From positions 1-32,477 of IMG/VR virus record IMGVR_UViG_3300025543_000116: DNA of 32,477 nt. One strand, given 5' to 3'. Shown piece after piece: positions 5,762 through 12,464 of this stretch (position 1 is its first letter; every line of letters starts with the position of its first letter). Below the pieces are notes generated by a model, which was not told the DNA's origin, searched no databases, and worked only from the letters and a program-made list of their open reading frames with translations. The stretch is from a virus. The translations under genes and the position numbers were made by a program.

Positions 5762-7371
5762 GCCATATCCCTTTCAAATTGCGTTTCGTAGTCAATGGAC
5801 TCGTACCGCCCGCGTTCCAAGTTCAAACGAAGGTCAAGCGAACACGGATAGCCCAACTCCTCAAACCTTGCCTTGCGCTGGATCAACACCGCTTCGGTTG
5901 CTCTTGTGCCGTCATCGTTGGTCATGTTTGGCCTATGCACGACAAAGCCTTGATCCACGCGATTATCCCAGTTCTTCGACCCTGAAATGTCCTCAAGCGC
6001 AGGGGCATTTCCCCTGAACTTCCCGTCCATCTTAGCAGGATGCGCGAGGATTTGCACATGGCAATCCATCTGCTGTGCAAATTTGTAAATTGCAGACAAG
6101 CATCGACCGATGTAATCGGTTTCTGATTCCCCACGCGCCCGCTGGCCCTCAAGCCGGTTCCAGGGGTCAATCTGAACAACCCGGCAACCGTGCCTCACCA
6201 CTGCCACTTCCGCCCGGTCCAGCAACCATTCAAGCGTGGCGGGTTTGTCGAGCGGCTCTTGAATCCACAAATAAGCGTCGTTGATCCAATCGTCTGCCCA
6301 ACGCCTTTCGGCATCGCTCATGTCTTTCTCAAGTTTACCCGACATCAAGGTGCGGATAACCCGCTGATGGTGAGGTTTCGCCCGCGTCTCAAAGGATGCA
6401 ATGGCGACCTTGACCTGGTACGCCCGCGCCACCTGATACCAAATCTGGCTAAACAGGTGGGTTTTGCCGTGGCCGGGGTGGCCGGTGCAAACGGAAAGCA
6501 TCCCCGGCGAGAGGCGAATTTTGTTTTCCCATTCGGGAAACCCCGGCTCCCACGTCTGGATAGGCGGGGGTTCGGGTAATTCGTTCATCCGATACAGGCC
6601 GTCAACCGGCCAAGGTAGAAAACCGTTCGTCACCAGATCAAACACCGCTTCCGGTCCATCCGCCAGAAGCATATCGTTCGCGTCTTTGCAGCCTTCCGGC
6701 CAATCGACAAAGTGGAAACGCGCCGCGCCGAAGATTTTCGCCATGACGTGACGCAAGCCCAAACCCGGCCCGTCCATGTCGCCACACCACACAATGCGTT
6801 TTAAGGTACCCTGTGTGCGTTCTAGCAGTTCTTCGGCGTATAGGTACCCGGAAGGTGTTTCATCGCCCTCAGCGGTGCTTATTTGCGCACCGTTGGGTAT
6901 TGTGGTGACTGATGAAAGGGGAACACCCGCTTCAACCAGTGAAGCCATGTCCCATTCGCCTTCCACGATGTAGAGCGTTTCCGATGTCAGTTCGTCCAGG
7001 TGGTGAACGCACATTCTGCCACCGGGCATCCCAGTGAAACCCTTTTCCCCGATCCTGGTTGCCTTCCAGTTGACAACTTCACCGTCAACGACATACGGCC
7101 AAAACAACGCTTCCGCCTTTCCCTCACGAAAACCCGCCGTACCGCTTTTGACGCCGAGACTGTCCAAAGTCTCCGGGCTGATGCCTCGGCTCCTGGCGTG
7201 ATCCAAACCCGCTGCTGATACCGCCTGACCACCCGCAGTGGTGGCAGAGCCACGTTGCGCCGTCTGCGTTGACTGAGACAGAGAGGCACTTGTCGTGCTT
7301 CTTGCGCCGCTGCTCACTGCATTGCGGGCAGGTCGTTCTGCTGTTTCCGTTGCGTCTGACATTGATTCCAT
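5758..7371 (-). CDS. Toprim-DnaB-type primase/helicase (T7 gp4-like), N-terminal zinc domain out of frame
   Basis: This is the replicative helicase with a primase core. The 537-residue frame has Toprim motifs LYIVEGEWDM (E137) and CGDMDGPGLG (D198/D200), then a RecA-type helicase with Walker A GHPGHGKT (297-304), Walker B VVQIDPW (D402) and a motif around ILAHPAK (441-447). Similarity begins only near residue 55 (LDHARSRGISPETLDSLG). Residues 1-50 are Ser/Thr/Ala-rich and are the shadow of a zinc-binding domain in another frame. ATG 7371 has AGGGGA three bases upstream, so this product can be made alone, like T7 4B helicase. The full-length primase would need a +1 shift near 7220, a real frame change, or an indel error in the sequence. 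Confidence 0.9.
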   Translation of the reverse strand: MESMSDATETAERPARNAVSSGARSTTSASLSQSTQTAQRGSATTAGGQAVSAAGLDHARSRGISPETLDSLGVKSGTAGFREGKAEALFWPYVVDGEVVNWKATRIGEKGFTGMPGGRMCVHHLDELTSETLYIVEGEWDMASLVEAGVPLSSVTTIPNGAQISTAEGDETPSGYLYAEELLERTQGTLKRIVWCGDMDGPGLGLRHVMAKIFGAARFHFVDWPEGCKDANDMLLADGPEAVFDLVTNGFLPWPVDGLYRMNELPEPPPIQTWEPGFPEWENKIRLSPGMLSVCTGHPGHGKTHLFSQIWYQVARAYQVKVAIASFETRAKPHHQRVIRTLMSGKLEKDMSDAERRWADDWINDAYLWIQEPLDKPATLEWLLDRAEVAVVRHGCRVVQIDPWNRLEGQRARGESETDYIGRCLSAIYKFAQQMDCHVQILAHPAKMDGKFRGNAPALEDISGSKNWDNRVDQGFVVHRPNMTNDDGTRATEAVLIQRKARFEELGYPCSLDLRLNLERGRYESIDYETQFERDMA

Positions 7372-7456
7372 AATCCCCTAATTGAAGCTCACGAGTTTCC
7401 CGGTTTTCGGATTGTAGCCGTTCCGGCCCTCCCAGATTAGTCCGCCATGTCCGCAT
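7124..7456 (-). CDS. Primase zinc-binding domain in a different frame from its helicase
   Basis: This frame overlaps the first 248 bases of the helicase gene. It reads GDYGINVRRNGN, then TTCPQCSEQRRKKHDKCLSV and GATWLCHHCGWSGG. That is the CPxC...CxxCGW zinc-binding domain that begins T7 gp4-like primases. The conserved part covers 7220-7378. No ATG, GTG or TTG lies close before it. The nearest is ATG at 7454-7456, inside the upstream gene with GGGAGG ten bases before it, giving a 110-residue product with an unrelated tail after the domain. It may be a separate zinc-domain protein, the first part of a frameshift product, or a gene broken by a base error. Confidence 0.5.
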   Translation of the reverse strand: MRTWRTNLGGPERLQSENRETRELQLGDYGINVRRNGNSRTTCPQCSEQRRKKHDKCLSVSVNADGATWLCHHCGWSGGISSGFGSRQEPRHQPGDFGQSRRQKRYGGFS

Positions 7457-8034
7457 TTGCTTGCCGCCTCCCGATCTTTGTGCGCCAGCGATGATGCACA
7501 CCGCTGAAACCATTTCGCCTGTTTCGCCTTTGGTTCGCCGGAATAGAACGCATCCAGTTCTGTGAGCGCAGGAACCAACTGGATGTGTTTGAAGTTTTTA
7601 TCCCACTGGTCGTAGTCCGATTGGGTCAGGCGAATCACCTTACCCAAAAAAGCGAACGACACCCCTGTTGTTTTCTTCTCTGTCTCTGCTTCTGTCTCTG
7701 CCTCTGTCTCTGTCTCTGGCACGTCATGTTGGCGTCGGTCTGGCGTCACGTTGGCGTCAGGCTCGATAAATCCGTGATACATAAGGAGTTTTAGGTCTGG
7801 CGCATCGTCGAGATAGCAGAGTTTCCTGATTATCGCGGGTGACGCCGGGATGACGCCATCGTGGTCCGCAGCCAGCAACCAGATGGCGACAAGATGACCG
7901 CGCTGCGCATCCGTAAGCGCAACCCATTCCGGATTTCGCATGACGCAGCGGTGGATTTTTATCCATGGCGGCTGACCCCGATCTGCGCGATAGGATTGCC
8001 ACTTTTCCCAGTTTCGGATTTTCAGCGTACTCAT
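7378..8034 (-). CDS. O-like replication initiator
   Basis: The 218-residue protein begins MSTLKIRNWEKWQSY and continues PPWIKIHRCVMRNPEWVALT, with IWLLAADHDGVIPAS near residue 55. This pattern is common in phage O-like initiator or helicase-loader proteins with a winged-helix N-terminus. A Glu-Thr repeat (residues about 106-119) separates it from a C-terminal half containing AKQAKWFQRCASSLAHKDRE. It sits directly before the helicase, as lambda O and P precede replication functions. Its central DNA carries hexamer repeats, three 11-bp-spaced iterons and an AT-rich stretch, as in lambda O where the origin lies in the gene. Confidence 0.65.
   Translation of the reverse strand: MSTLKIRNWEKWQSYRADRGQPPWIKIHRCVMRNPEWVALTDAQRGHLVAIWLLAADHDGVIPASPAIIRKLCYLDDAPDLKLLMYHGFIEPDANVTPDRRQHDVPETETEAETEAETEKKTTGVSFAFLGKVIRLTQSDYDQWDKNFKHIQLVPALTELDAFYSGEPKAKQAKWFQRCASSLAHKDREAASKCGHGGLIWEGRNGYNPKTGKLVSFN
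7679..7720. repeat. Seven tandem hexamers (TCTGYC-type)
   Basis: The plus strand has seven consecutive 6-base units: TCTGTC, TCTGCT, TCTGTC, TCTGCC, TCTGTC, TCTGTC and TCTGGC. On the coding strand they encode the Glu-Thr/Ala repeat linker of the O-like protein. The copy number can change in steps of two codons without breaking the frame. Confidence 0.85.
7728..7793. other. Candidate replication origin: iterons plus AT-rich tract
   Basis: Three copies of a 9-base core start exactly 11 bases apart: GTTGGCGTC (7728-7736), TCTGGCGTC (7739-7747) and GTTGGCGTC (7750-7758). A looser relative, TCTGGCACGTC, is at 7715-7725. An AT-rich run (7765-7793, 20 of 29 A/T) follows at once. Iterons inside the initiator gene next to an AT-rich tract is the lambda ori layout. 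The repeats are seen; the origin role is inference. Confidence 0.5.
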
Positions 8035-8375
8035 TACATCAACTCCGGTAGCTTCAGGAACTGTTCGCGAGCATCTCCCAGACCCTCTCGGGTGTCAATC
8101 TTTGGGTTCCGGCACCGATGGCACATGCGATTTCCCCGGTTTGCGCTCTGGAACATGCCGCCGCAACTCAGGCATTTACGCTCGGCGGGGTCGTCCAGCG
8201 TTTCGTCTGATTCCCACCGCTCATATTTCTGGTTTGACACAACGCCGCAGCGTCGGGCCTTGAGTTTACAGGCCGTCACAGACCTGTCAAAACGCTCGGC
8301 AATGTCGGCCCATGCGGTCCTCTCGGAAACCATAAGCATAAGCGTTTCGGCTTCTTCCTCTGTCCAGTCGCGCAT
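8034..8375 (-). CDS. HTH plus zinc-ribbon regulatory protein (GcrA-like)
   Basis: The first 45 of 113 residues read like a SANT/GcrA-type HTH (WTEEEAETLMLMVSE, then WADIAERFDRSVTACKLKAR). A zinc ribbon follows with Cys 68, 71, 85 and 88 (KCLSCGGMFQSANRGNRMCH). The combination is common in small alphaproteobacterial and phage DNA-binding proteins. It is likely a transcription or replication regulator acting on phage or host promoters. It sits between the DnaA-like protein and the O-like initiator. Confidence 0.7.
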   Translation of the reverse strand: MRDWTEEEAETLMLMVSERTAWADIAERFDRSVTACKLKARRCGVVSNQKYERWESDETLDDPAERKCLSCGGMFQSANRGNRMCHRCRNPKIDTREGLGDAREQFLKLPELM

Positions 8376-8764
8376 TACACATACTCGCGCGGTGTAATAG
8401 CGCGGAACAGCGGCGGGATACCTGGTCTATCACCGAAGGTCGGGACGATGCGGAAATCCGGGCCAACAAGCCGCTCTGGAATGGGCATGAAGGAATCTTC
8501 TAAGCGATCAGCCAGCCGCATAAAGTGCGGGTCTCGGGCTGCGATACGCTCCTGCGCCTTGTCCCGTGCGTTCATGACAGTTGTGTGGTGCCGTCCCATG
8601 ATCCTGCCGATTCGCGGCAGGCTCGCATGTTTCATCTTTGTCATTCGCCACATGAGAACAAGTCTGGGATGGGCAAACACAACCCGCTTGCAGTCCCCCA
8701 TCAGTTCAGCGCGTGACAGGCCAAAGGCTTGGCAGGCGCATTTAATCAGTCGTTCTGGGTCCAT
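8375..8764 (-). CDS. Stand-alone DnaA domain IV-like DNA-binding protein
   Basis: The 129-residue protein carries the signature of DnaA domain IV: RLVLMWRMTKMKHASLPRIG then RIMGRHHTTVMNA (about residues 34-66). In DnaA this part reads the DnaA box through a basic loop and the DHTTV helix; here RHHTTV keeps the motif. There is no AAA+ ATPase domain, so it cannot act as full DnaA. It may bind DnaA-box-like sites, recruit replication proteins, or compete with host DnaA. The C-terminal 60 residues (SFMPIPERLVGPDFRIV...) are not recognised. Confidence 0.8.
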   Translation of the reverse strand: MDPERLIKCACQAFGLSRAELMGDCKRVVFAHPRLVLMWRMTKMKHASLPRIGRIMGRHHTTVMNARDKAQERIAARDPHFMRLADRLEDSFMPIPERLVGPDFRIVPTFGDRPGIPPLFRAITPREYV

Positions 8765-8777
8765 CGGTTATCTCCTG

Positions 8778-9176
8778 TTAACCTCTCCATCCAATAAATT
8801 CACCGTAGTTCCCCTTATTCATTTCGTCAAGCTGCCATTTCAGCGTGTCTCTAATATCTTTGTGGTCGTGCTTTTTTAGCTGACACGTTCGATTCGCTGC
8901 AGCGCGAAGTTCAAGATAGGTGTCTTTACCGATTGCAGCTTCGATCCATTCTCCATGCGCGTAAGGGTCGTCGGTGAACCGCCGGTGACAGGCTGCGCAA
9001 TGTGCAGATGCGTTGCGGCTGTCCCACCGGGTCGCGTTGAAGCGTCGGCTGATATGGTGCGAGCAGTGGAGCCTGCCTTTGTCATCACCAAACCACGCAC
9101 CGCAGTGTTCACACGTCCATTTGGCGCGGGCGCGAACCAACTTGGAAAACAGATTGTCGGATGGGCTGCGTTTCAT
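8778..9176 (-). CDS. HNH endonuclease-like protein (NinG-like arrangement)
   Basis: The 132-residue protein has paired cysteines CEHC (22-25) and CAAC (60-63) around HCSHHISRRFNATRWDSRNA. This is a zinc-stabilised HNH/beta-beta-alpha-metal layout with candidate catalytic His 40/41. Phage proteins of this type near replication genes resemble NinG and other recombination nucleases. A role in recombination intermediates or nicking is inference. ATG overlaps the methyltransferase stop (ATGA). Confidence 0.75.
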   Translation of the reverse strand: MKRSPSDNLFSKLVRARAKWTCEHCGAWFGDDKGRLHCSHHISRRFNATRWDSRNASAHCAACHRRFTDDPYAHGEWIEAAIGKDTYLELRAAANRTCQLKKHDHKDIRDTLKWQLDEMNKGNYGEFIGWRG

Positions 9177-10009
9177 AACATTGGGTCCAGCTTTTCAGGT
9201 TTCTTCGGCGGTTCGACGAACAAATCTGGTTGGTTGTAAGCCTTCTGGATGCGTTCACAGGCGATGTCGAAATACTTGGGGTCCAGTTCGATGCCGATGA
9301 ACTTGCGGCCAGTCTTCGCGCAAGCAACGCCGGTTGTCCCAGAGCCCATGAAGGGGTCTAGGATCGTGTCGCCCTCATTGGTCCAGCTTGTGATGTGATC
9401 AAAGGCCATTTGATATGGCATAGGCGCAGGGTGTCCGGTGTCTGGTTGATTATTAGTCAGAAACCACCAGTTGAATCTCTTTCCTACGCGGTTCACCAAT
9501 CTACCTAAACCATTAATCGGTTTCAAAGACCCGTCAACCTGCCTGTCGGTTCCATGCATCGCTAGTCCGGCGTATTTATTGGGTCGGTCCTTGATCGGGT
9601 TGAACGTCTTTGGTGCGCCGTTGCTGAAAACAAACATATATTCAAACCCGTTTTCATACCTGACGGCGTCGGGGAAATTTACGTTGGTCTTGAGGTAAAG
9701 CATTGTGTCGTGGAGGCGCAGGCCAGCGTCCATAAACTCAAGTGCTTGCCGGAACGACGTTCCTGTTTCTGATCCATCGCGCACACTGTCAGCGACATTC
9801 CAAACAATCACGCCGCCACCAACTAATGAAAAAGCCATCGGGCGGATATAATCCATCCAAACAAAAGAAGGTTGCCCGACGCCGTACTGCCGAAGGTCGT
9901 CGTATGGCGGCGATGTCACCACAGCATCGACCTTGCCCAGCGTCGGCAGGATGTCGAGGCAGTCACCCAGATACAGCGTGCAATCGCCTATGATGACGGG
10001 TTCGGTCAT
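9173..10009 (-). CDS. Site-specific DNA methyltransferase (amino-MTase, beta order)
   Basis: The enzyme would transfer methyl from S-adenosylmethionine to an exocyclic amino group of A or C. The 278 residues show catalytic motif IV TSPPYDDL (32-39) before the cofactor motif DPFMGSGTTG (218-227), the beta-group order. FIGIELDPKYFDIACERI follows in the place usual for the next motif. No partner nuclease is adjacent, so it is probably an orphan protecting phage DNA or changing expression. It is the first gene leftward of the control region, behind a 105-base leader with a long hairpin. Target sequence and base (N6-A or N4-C) cannot be read from sequence. Confidence 0.92.
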   Translation of the reverse strand: MTEPVIIGDCTLYLGDCLDILPTLGKVDAVVTSPPYDDLRQYGVGQPSFVWMDYIRPMAFSLVGGGVIVWNVADSVRDGSETGTSFRQALEFMDAGLRLHDTMLYLKTNVNFPDAVRYENGFEYMFVFSNGAPKTFNPIKDRPNKYAGLAMHGTDRQVDGSLKPINGLGRLVNRVGKRFNWWFLTNNQPDTGHPAPMPYQMAFDHITSWTNEGDTILDPFMGSGTTGVACAKTGRKFIGIELDPKYFDIACERIQKAYNQPDLFVEPPKKPEKLDPML

Positions 10010-10027
10010 TATACCTCACAAAAGGGC

Positions 10028-10060
10028 GGCGGCGCTGGCCGGGAGAGAACCAGCGCCGCC
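10028..10060. promoter_or_regulatory. Perfect 11-bp inverted repeat in the methyltransferase leader
   Basis: GGCGGCGCTGG (10028-10038) pairs with CCAGCGCCGCC (10050-10060) around an 11-base loop. In leftward RNA it sits 19 bases before the methyltransferase ATG and is followed by GCCCTTTTG, a short T run, so it could be a leaky terminator, attenuator or RNA end. The loop contains GGGAGAGAA on the plus strand. Confidence 0.6.
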
Positions 10061-10113
10061 TATGCCGCGCTCAACGCTGGGGATAGCGGAGCGCGTCATA
10101 TTCCGCATGACCT

Positions 10114-10143
10114 ATGATACCCCATTCCGCGCGATGAGATCAA
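10114..10143 (-). promoter_or_regulatory. Candidate leftward promoter of the replication unit
   Basis: The minus strand reads TTGATC (10138-10143), 18 bases, then TATCAT (10114-10119), a good sigma-70 match at -10. It would give a leader of about 100 bases carrying the hairpin at 10028-10060 before the methyltransferase gene. Confidence 0.5.
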
Positions 10144-10177
10144 CGGGCGCGGATCAAACCAGGTCGAAACTTTTTTG

Positions 10178-10206
10178 TTGACGGGCTAAAATCAGGCGCG
10201 TAGAAG
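10178..10206 (+). promoter_or_regulatory. Candidate rightward promoter
   Basis: TTGACG (10178-10183), 17 bases, TAGAAG (10201-10206), after a T run at 10171-10176. The -35 and spacing are good and the -10 is moderate. It faces the first plus-strand gene at 10268. Confidence 0.45.
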
Positions 10207-10213
10207 GGTTGCA

Positions 10214-10226
10214 TCGTCATTGACGA
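10214..10226. promoter_or_regulatory. Candidate operator (TCGTCA-T-TGACGA)
   Basis: This is a 13-base perfect palindrome with a single central base, placed where rightward transcription would start. TTGACG also forms the -35 of the rightward promoter, so the motif occurs twice 42 bases apart. It could be a site for a dimeric HTH regulator; no protein is assigned. Confidence 0.4.
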
Positions 10227-10267
10227 AGGGAATGCCCGACCAAACAGGGGCTTAACAGGAGAGTGAG

Positions 10268-10693
10268 ATGTTTGAAGTTTTGACGAACACGAAGAAAAAC
10301 AGCATCCAGCGCCCGGTCAGGGGTCTTCGGATTGCCAAACACAAGGGCGGCAACATCGCCATCGCAATCGGTCCCGACCTTGCCGACCAACTCGGGCTGA
10401 CCAAGGGCGACCGGGTGAACATCCTCTGGGGATCGGGCGAGGATTTCGGGCTGCTACGCATCCAGCGGGAACCTGATGGCGACTTGAGGCTGTTCACGCA
10501 GCGTCGGGGCGGGGCAAAAACGCTGCGCTGCTCCACAAGCGCGAAGCCGTCATGGGTTCCTAACGCGCCCGTCTTCGCTTCGGATTGCGAGGTTATCGAG
10601 CGCAACAGTCGATCCGTTACCGTGCGCCTGCCTGCTGATATGGTTGCGCGGAAAGTGGCTGCACCACAGGCACGGCTTTCCGCCATCGCTTGA
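10268..10693 (+). CDS. First gene of rightward unit, possible AbrB/MazE-like fold
   Basis: The 141-residue protein starts at ATG 10268 behind CAGGAGAG. The stretch IAIAIGPDLADQLGLTKGDR, then VNILW, resembles the AbrB/MazE swapped-hairpin pattern of strand, helix and G-D-V strand. A second beta-rich part (SRSVTVRLPADMVARKV) ends the protein. Similar proteins appear at the head of early units in alphaproteobacterial phages, but I cannot name one. A DNA-binding or regulatory role is inference from fold pattern and position. Confidence 0.75.
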   Translation: MFEVLTNTKKNSIQRPVRGLRIAKHKGGNIAIAIGPDLADQLGLTKGDRVNILWGSGEDFGLLRIQREPDGDLRLFTQRRGGAKTLRCSTSAKPSWVPNAPVFASDCEVIERNSRSVTVRLPADMVARKVAAPQARLSAIA

Positions 10694-10757
10694 CCCCTTC
10701 GCGGTCTGGGGTTTGTACAGGCCGCACACTAACAGGAGAAAGTTCAGGGTTGATTCA

Positions 10758-10786
10758 GGGGCGCGGTATTACAAGGGCCGCGCCCC
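10758..10786 (+). promoter_or_regulatory. Hairpin in the leader of the 10807 gene
   Basis: GGGGCGCGG (10758-10766) and CCGCGCCCC (10778-10786) pair perfectly around an 11-base loop, 20 bases before the ATG at 10807 and just before its ribosome site. The loop length equals that of the hairpin at 10028-10060. There is no T run, so it is more likely an RNA structure than a terminator. The 113-base gap 10694-10806 has no other convincing feature. Confidence 0.5.
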
Positions 10787-10806
10787 ACTCTGAAACGGGA
10801 GAGAAT

Positions 10807-11208
10807 ATGGACAGTTTCTTCTACGACTTCGCATTCACATCCGAGGCGCATGGCGTTCGCGATCTGGAAGGCCGCATCCTGGTCGAGGTGAGCAGCTACG
10901 GCGAACCGGCCCGCGTGAATTGCTTGCCGGAACACGCAGACCCAGGGTCACCGCCCGAGATTGAATTGGGCGCTCTTGAGGTCATCACCGGAATGGACCG
11001 CGATGCGCGGGGAAATTTCATCTACACTTACGGCCCCATGCCCACCGACGCGCTGGGCAGGGTCTTGGAGGGGTTGATCCGCGACGGCATCGACGTGGCC
11101 GACGTTGAAACCGCCGCAATGGAACGCGCGGCAGGGGATCGTGAGGATCACGGAGACTGGCTGCGTGACCAGCGCCGCGACATGATGGCCGAAGGGGGTA
11201 CGCCGTGA
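10807..11208 (+). CDS. Acidic hypothetical protein
   Basis: I start at ATG 10807 because GGGAGAG lies six bases upstream; an in-frame extension to 10690 would cross the hairpin. The 133 residues are acidic (MDSFFYDFAFTSEAHGVRDL... ending DWLRDQRRDMMAEGGTP) with an Asp/Glu-rich middle. No known motif is visible. Its end overlaps the next GTG start (GTGA). Confidence 0.75.
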   Translation: MDSFFYDFAFTSEAHGVRDLEGRILVEVSSYGEPARVNCLPEHADPGSPPEIELGALEVITGMDRDARGNFIYTYGPMPTDALGRVLEGLIRDGIDVADVETAAMERAAGDREDHGDWLRDQRRDMMAEGGTP

Positions 11209-11408
11209 AATTACCGACAGTAGATCACGGATTGCCTTGGGCCAAGATGTACGGCTTCAAGTGGCACATCATCCACGCAGCCGCAGCGCGGGAAAACATT
11301 TCCAAAGCCCGACGAGTGGGCGGGGATGTGAAGTGGGTGTACCTATCAGCAGCCCGCCGAGACGCAGACCGGGCGCGGCATTCTCTCAACTTTGCGATGG
11401 AGAATTGA
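11205..11408 (+). CDS. Small basic hypothetical protein
   Basis: The protein has 67 residues and starts at GTG 11205 overlapping the previous stop (GTGA). It is rich in Arg, Lys and Ala (KMYGFKWHIIHAAAARENIS, then SAARRDADRARHSLNFAMEN). No domain is recognised. It belongs to the rightward set of small genes that often change host metabolism in phages; that role is a guess from position. Confidence 0.6.
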   Translation: MKLPTVDHGLPWAKMYGFKWHIIHAAAARENISKARRVGGDVKWVYLSAARRDADRARHSLNFAMEN

Positions 11409-11409
11409 C

Positions 11410-11580
11410 ATGAACCGCTACTGGATCAACACCGCCTGTCGCAATGTCCGCGAAACAACGGACCACGGGGCAAAGCGGTTCCATCCTGGACGCCCGCGCA
11501 AGTCGTGGGTGAATAGAAACAGCGATTGCATCTTCGCGGTGGTTATCATTGCGCTGGTAATCGTGTATAATGTGACTTGA
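11410..11580 (+). CDS. Small C-tail membrane protein
   Basis: The 56-residue protein has a basic, soluble start (MNRYWINTACRNVRETTDHG) and a single hydrophobic segment at the end (IFAVVIIALVIVYNV, about residues 41-55). This suggests a C-terminal membrane anchor with the rest in the cytoplasm. I start at ATG 11410, one base after the preceding stop, instead of ATG 11392. The family is unknown; an inner-membrane effector or superinfection-exclusion protein is one option. Confidence 0.6.
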   Translation: MNRYWINTACRNVRETTDHGAKRFHPGRPRKSWVNRNSDCIFAVVIIALVIVYNVT

Positions 11581-11592
11581 GGGAGAGTGATA

Positions 11593-11775
11593 ATGGATGA
11601 CGAATGGGCGCGATGGGACGCCGACCAGGTGAAGGTTCATGCCAACCGACTTGCGCGAACCTACTTCACTGAAGGCAGGTTGCCCTACCCATGTGTCGGG
11701 CGCATAAGGGACGCATACGAATGCCTTGGCAGGATTGTCACCGAGATGGACAAGAAACTGGAGGAATTGGAATGA
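11593..11775 (+). CDS. Small hypothetical protein before the annealing protein
   Basis: The protein has 60 residues, starting at ATG 11593 with GGGAGAG six bases upstream; an in-frame GTG at 11587 is less likely. It begins MDDEWARWDADQVKVHANRL and ends in a charged helix (TEMDKKLEELE). Its stop overlaps the start of the Rad52-like gene (ATGA). No family is recognised. Confidence 0.7.
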   Translation: MDDEWARWDADQVKVHANRLARTYFTEGRLPYPCVGRIRDAYECLGRIVTEMDKKLEELE

Positions 11776-12455
11776 CTTTCACACCAGAACAGAACGCCGA
11801 ACTTGATGCGCCCCTGTCATCGAACAAGGTGAAGAAGCGCAAGCAGGCGGGGTTTGAACTGTCCTACATCGAGGGCTGGCAGGCCATCTCGGAAGCCAAT
11901 CGGATCTTCGGCTTTGACGGCTGGAACCGTGAAACCGTGTTGCTGGAACAGTGCGGGGAACCGCGTGAGGTCAACGACAAGGCGCGGGTTGCGTATCTGG
12001 CAAAGGTCCGCGTTACCGTTGGTGAGGTTGTTCGCGAGGGTATTGGCTACGGCTCTGGTATCGCAAAAGACCTTGGTGATGCGTTTGAGTCCGCCATCAA
12101 GGAAGCCGAGACGGACGCCATGAAACGTGCGCTGATGACGTTCGGCAATCCCTTCGGCCTTGCTCTGTATGACAAGGAACAGGCCAACGTCACTGTATGG
12201 CACGGGCCGCTTAACAGGACTGCGCTGGGCAAAGAATTTCACGAACTTCAGACTGAAGTCGAGGCAGTGGAAGACGAGGCCAGCCTTAACGACATCATCA
12301 AACACGCCAAGCCGCTGATTGCGCAGGCAATGAAGGACAGACCCGTTCTGGTGGAAGGCGACGGTGGTGATGTTCTCGGGCTGAAAGGCACAGTCGAACG
12401 CCGCCGCGACTATATCAAGGCCCGCGAGGCCGATAACATTTCATTCCAGGCATAG
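11772..12455 (+). CDS. Rad52-family single-strand annealing protein
   Basis: Proteins of this family coat single strands and anneal complementary ends in phage recombination. The 227 residues show the Rad52/Rad22 core: YIEGWQAISEANRIFGFDGW (about 34-53), the basic strand region KARVAYLAKVRVTV, then GYGSGIAKDLGDAFESAIKE and AETDAMKRALMTFGNPFGLA. ATG 11772 overlaps the preceding stop. It is followed by SSB two genes later, its usual partner. Repair, recombination and concatemer formation for headful packaging are likely roles. No exonuclease partner is visible. Confidence 0.9.
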   Translation: MTFTPEQNAELDAPLSSNKVKKRKQAGFELSYIEGWQAISEANRIFGFDGWNRETVLLEQCGEPREVNDKARVAYLAKVRVTVGEVVREGIGYGSGIAKDLGDAFESAIKEAETDAMKRALMTFGNPFGLALYDKEQANVTVWHGPLNRTALGKEFHELQTEVEAVEDEASLNDIIKHAKPLIAQAMKDRPVLVEGDGGDVLGLKGTVERRRDYIKAREADNISFQA

Positions 12456-12464
12456 GAGGCAATC

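Noticed and set aside
7679-7720. CRISPR or phase-variation repeat
   Set aside because: Hexamers without spacers and in multiples of codons; they cannot switch the frame and fit a protein linker.
10252-10686. Minus-strand 144-codon frame opposite the 10268 gene
   Set aside because: It is Arg/Ser-rich shadow sequence; the plus frame has a good ribosome site and protein-like pattern.
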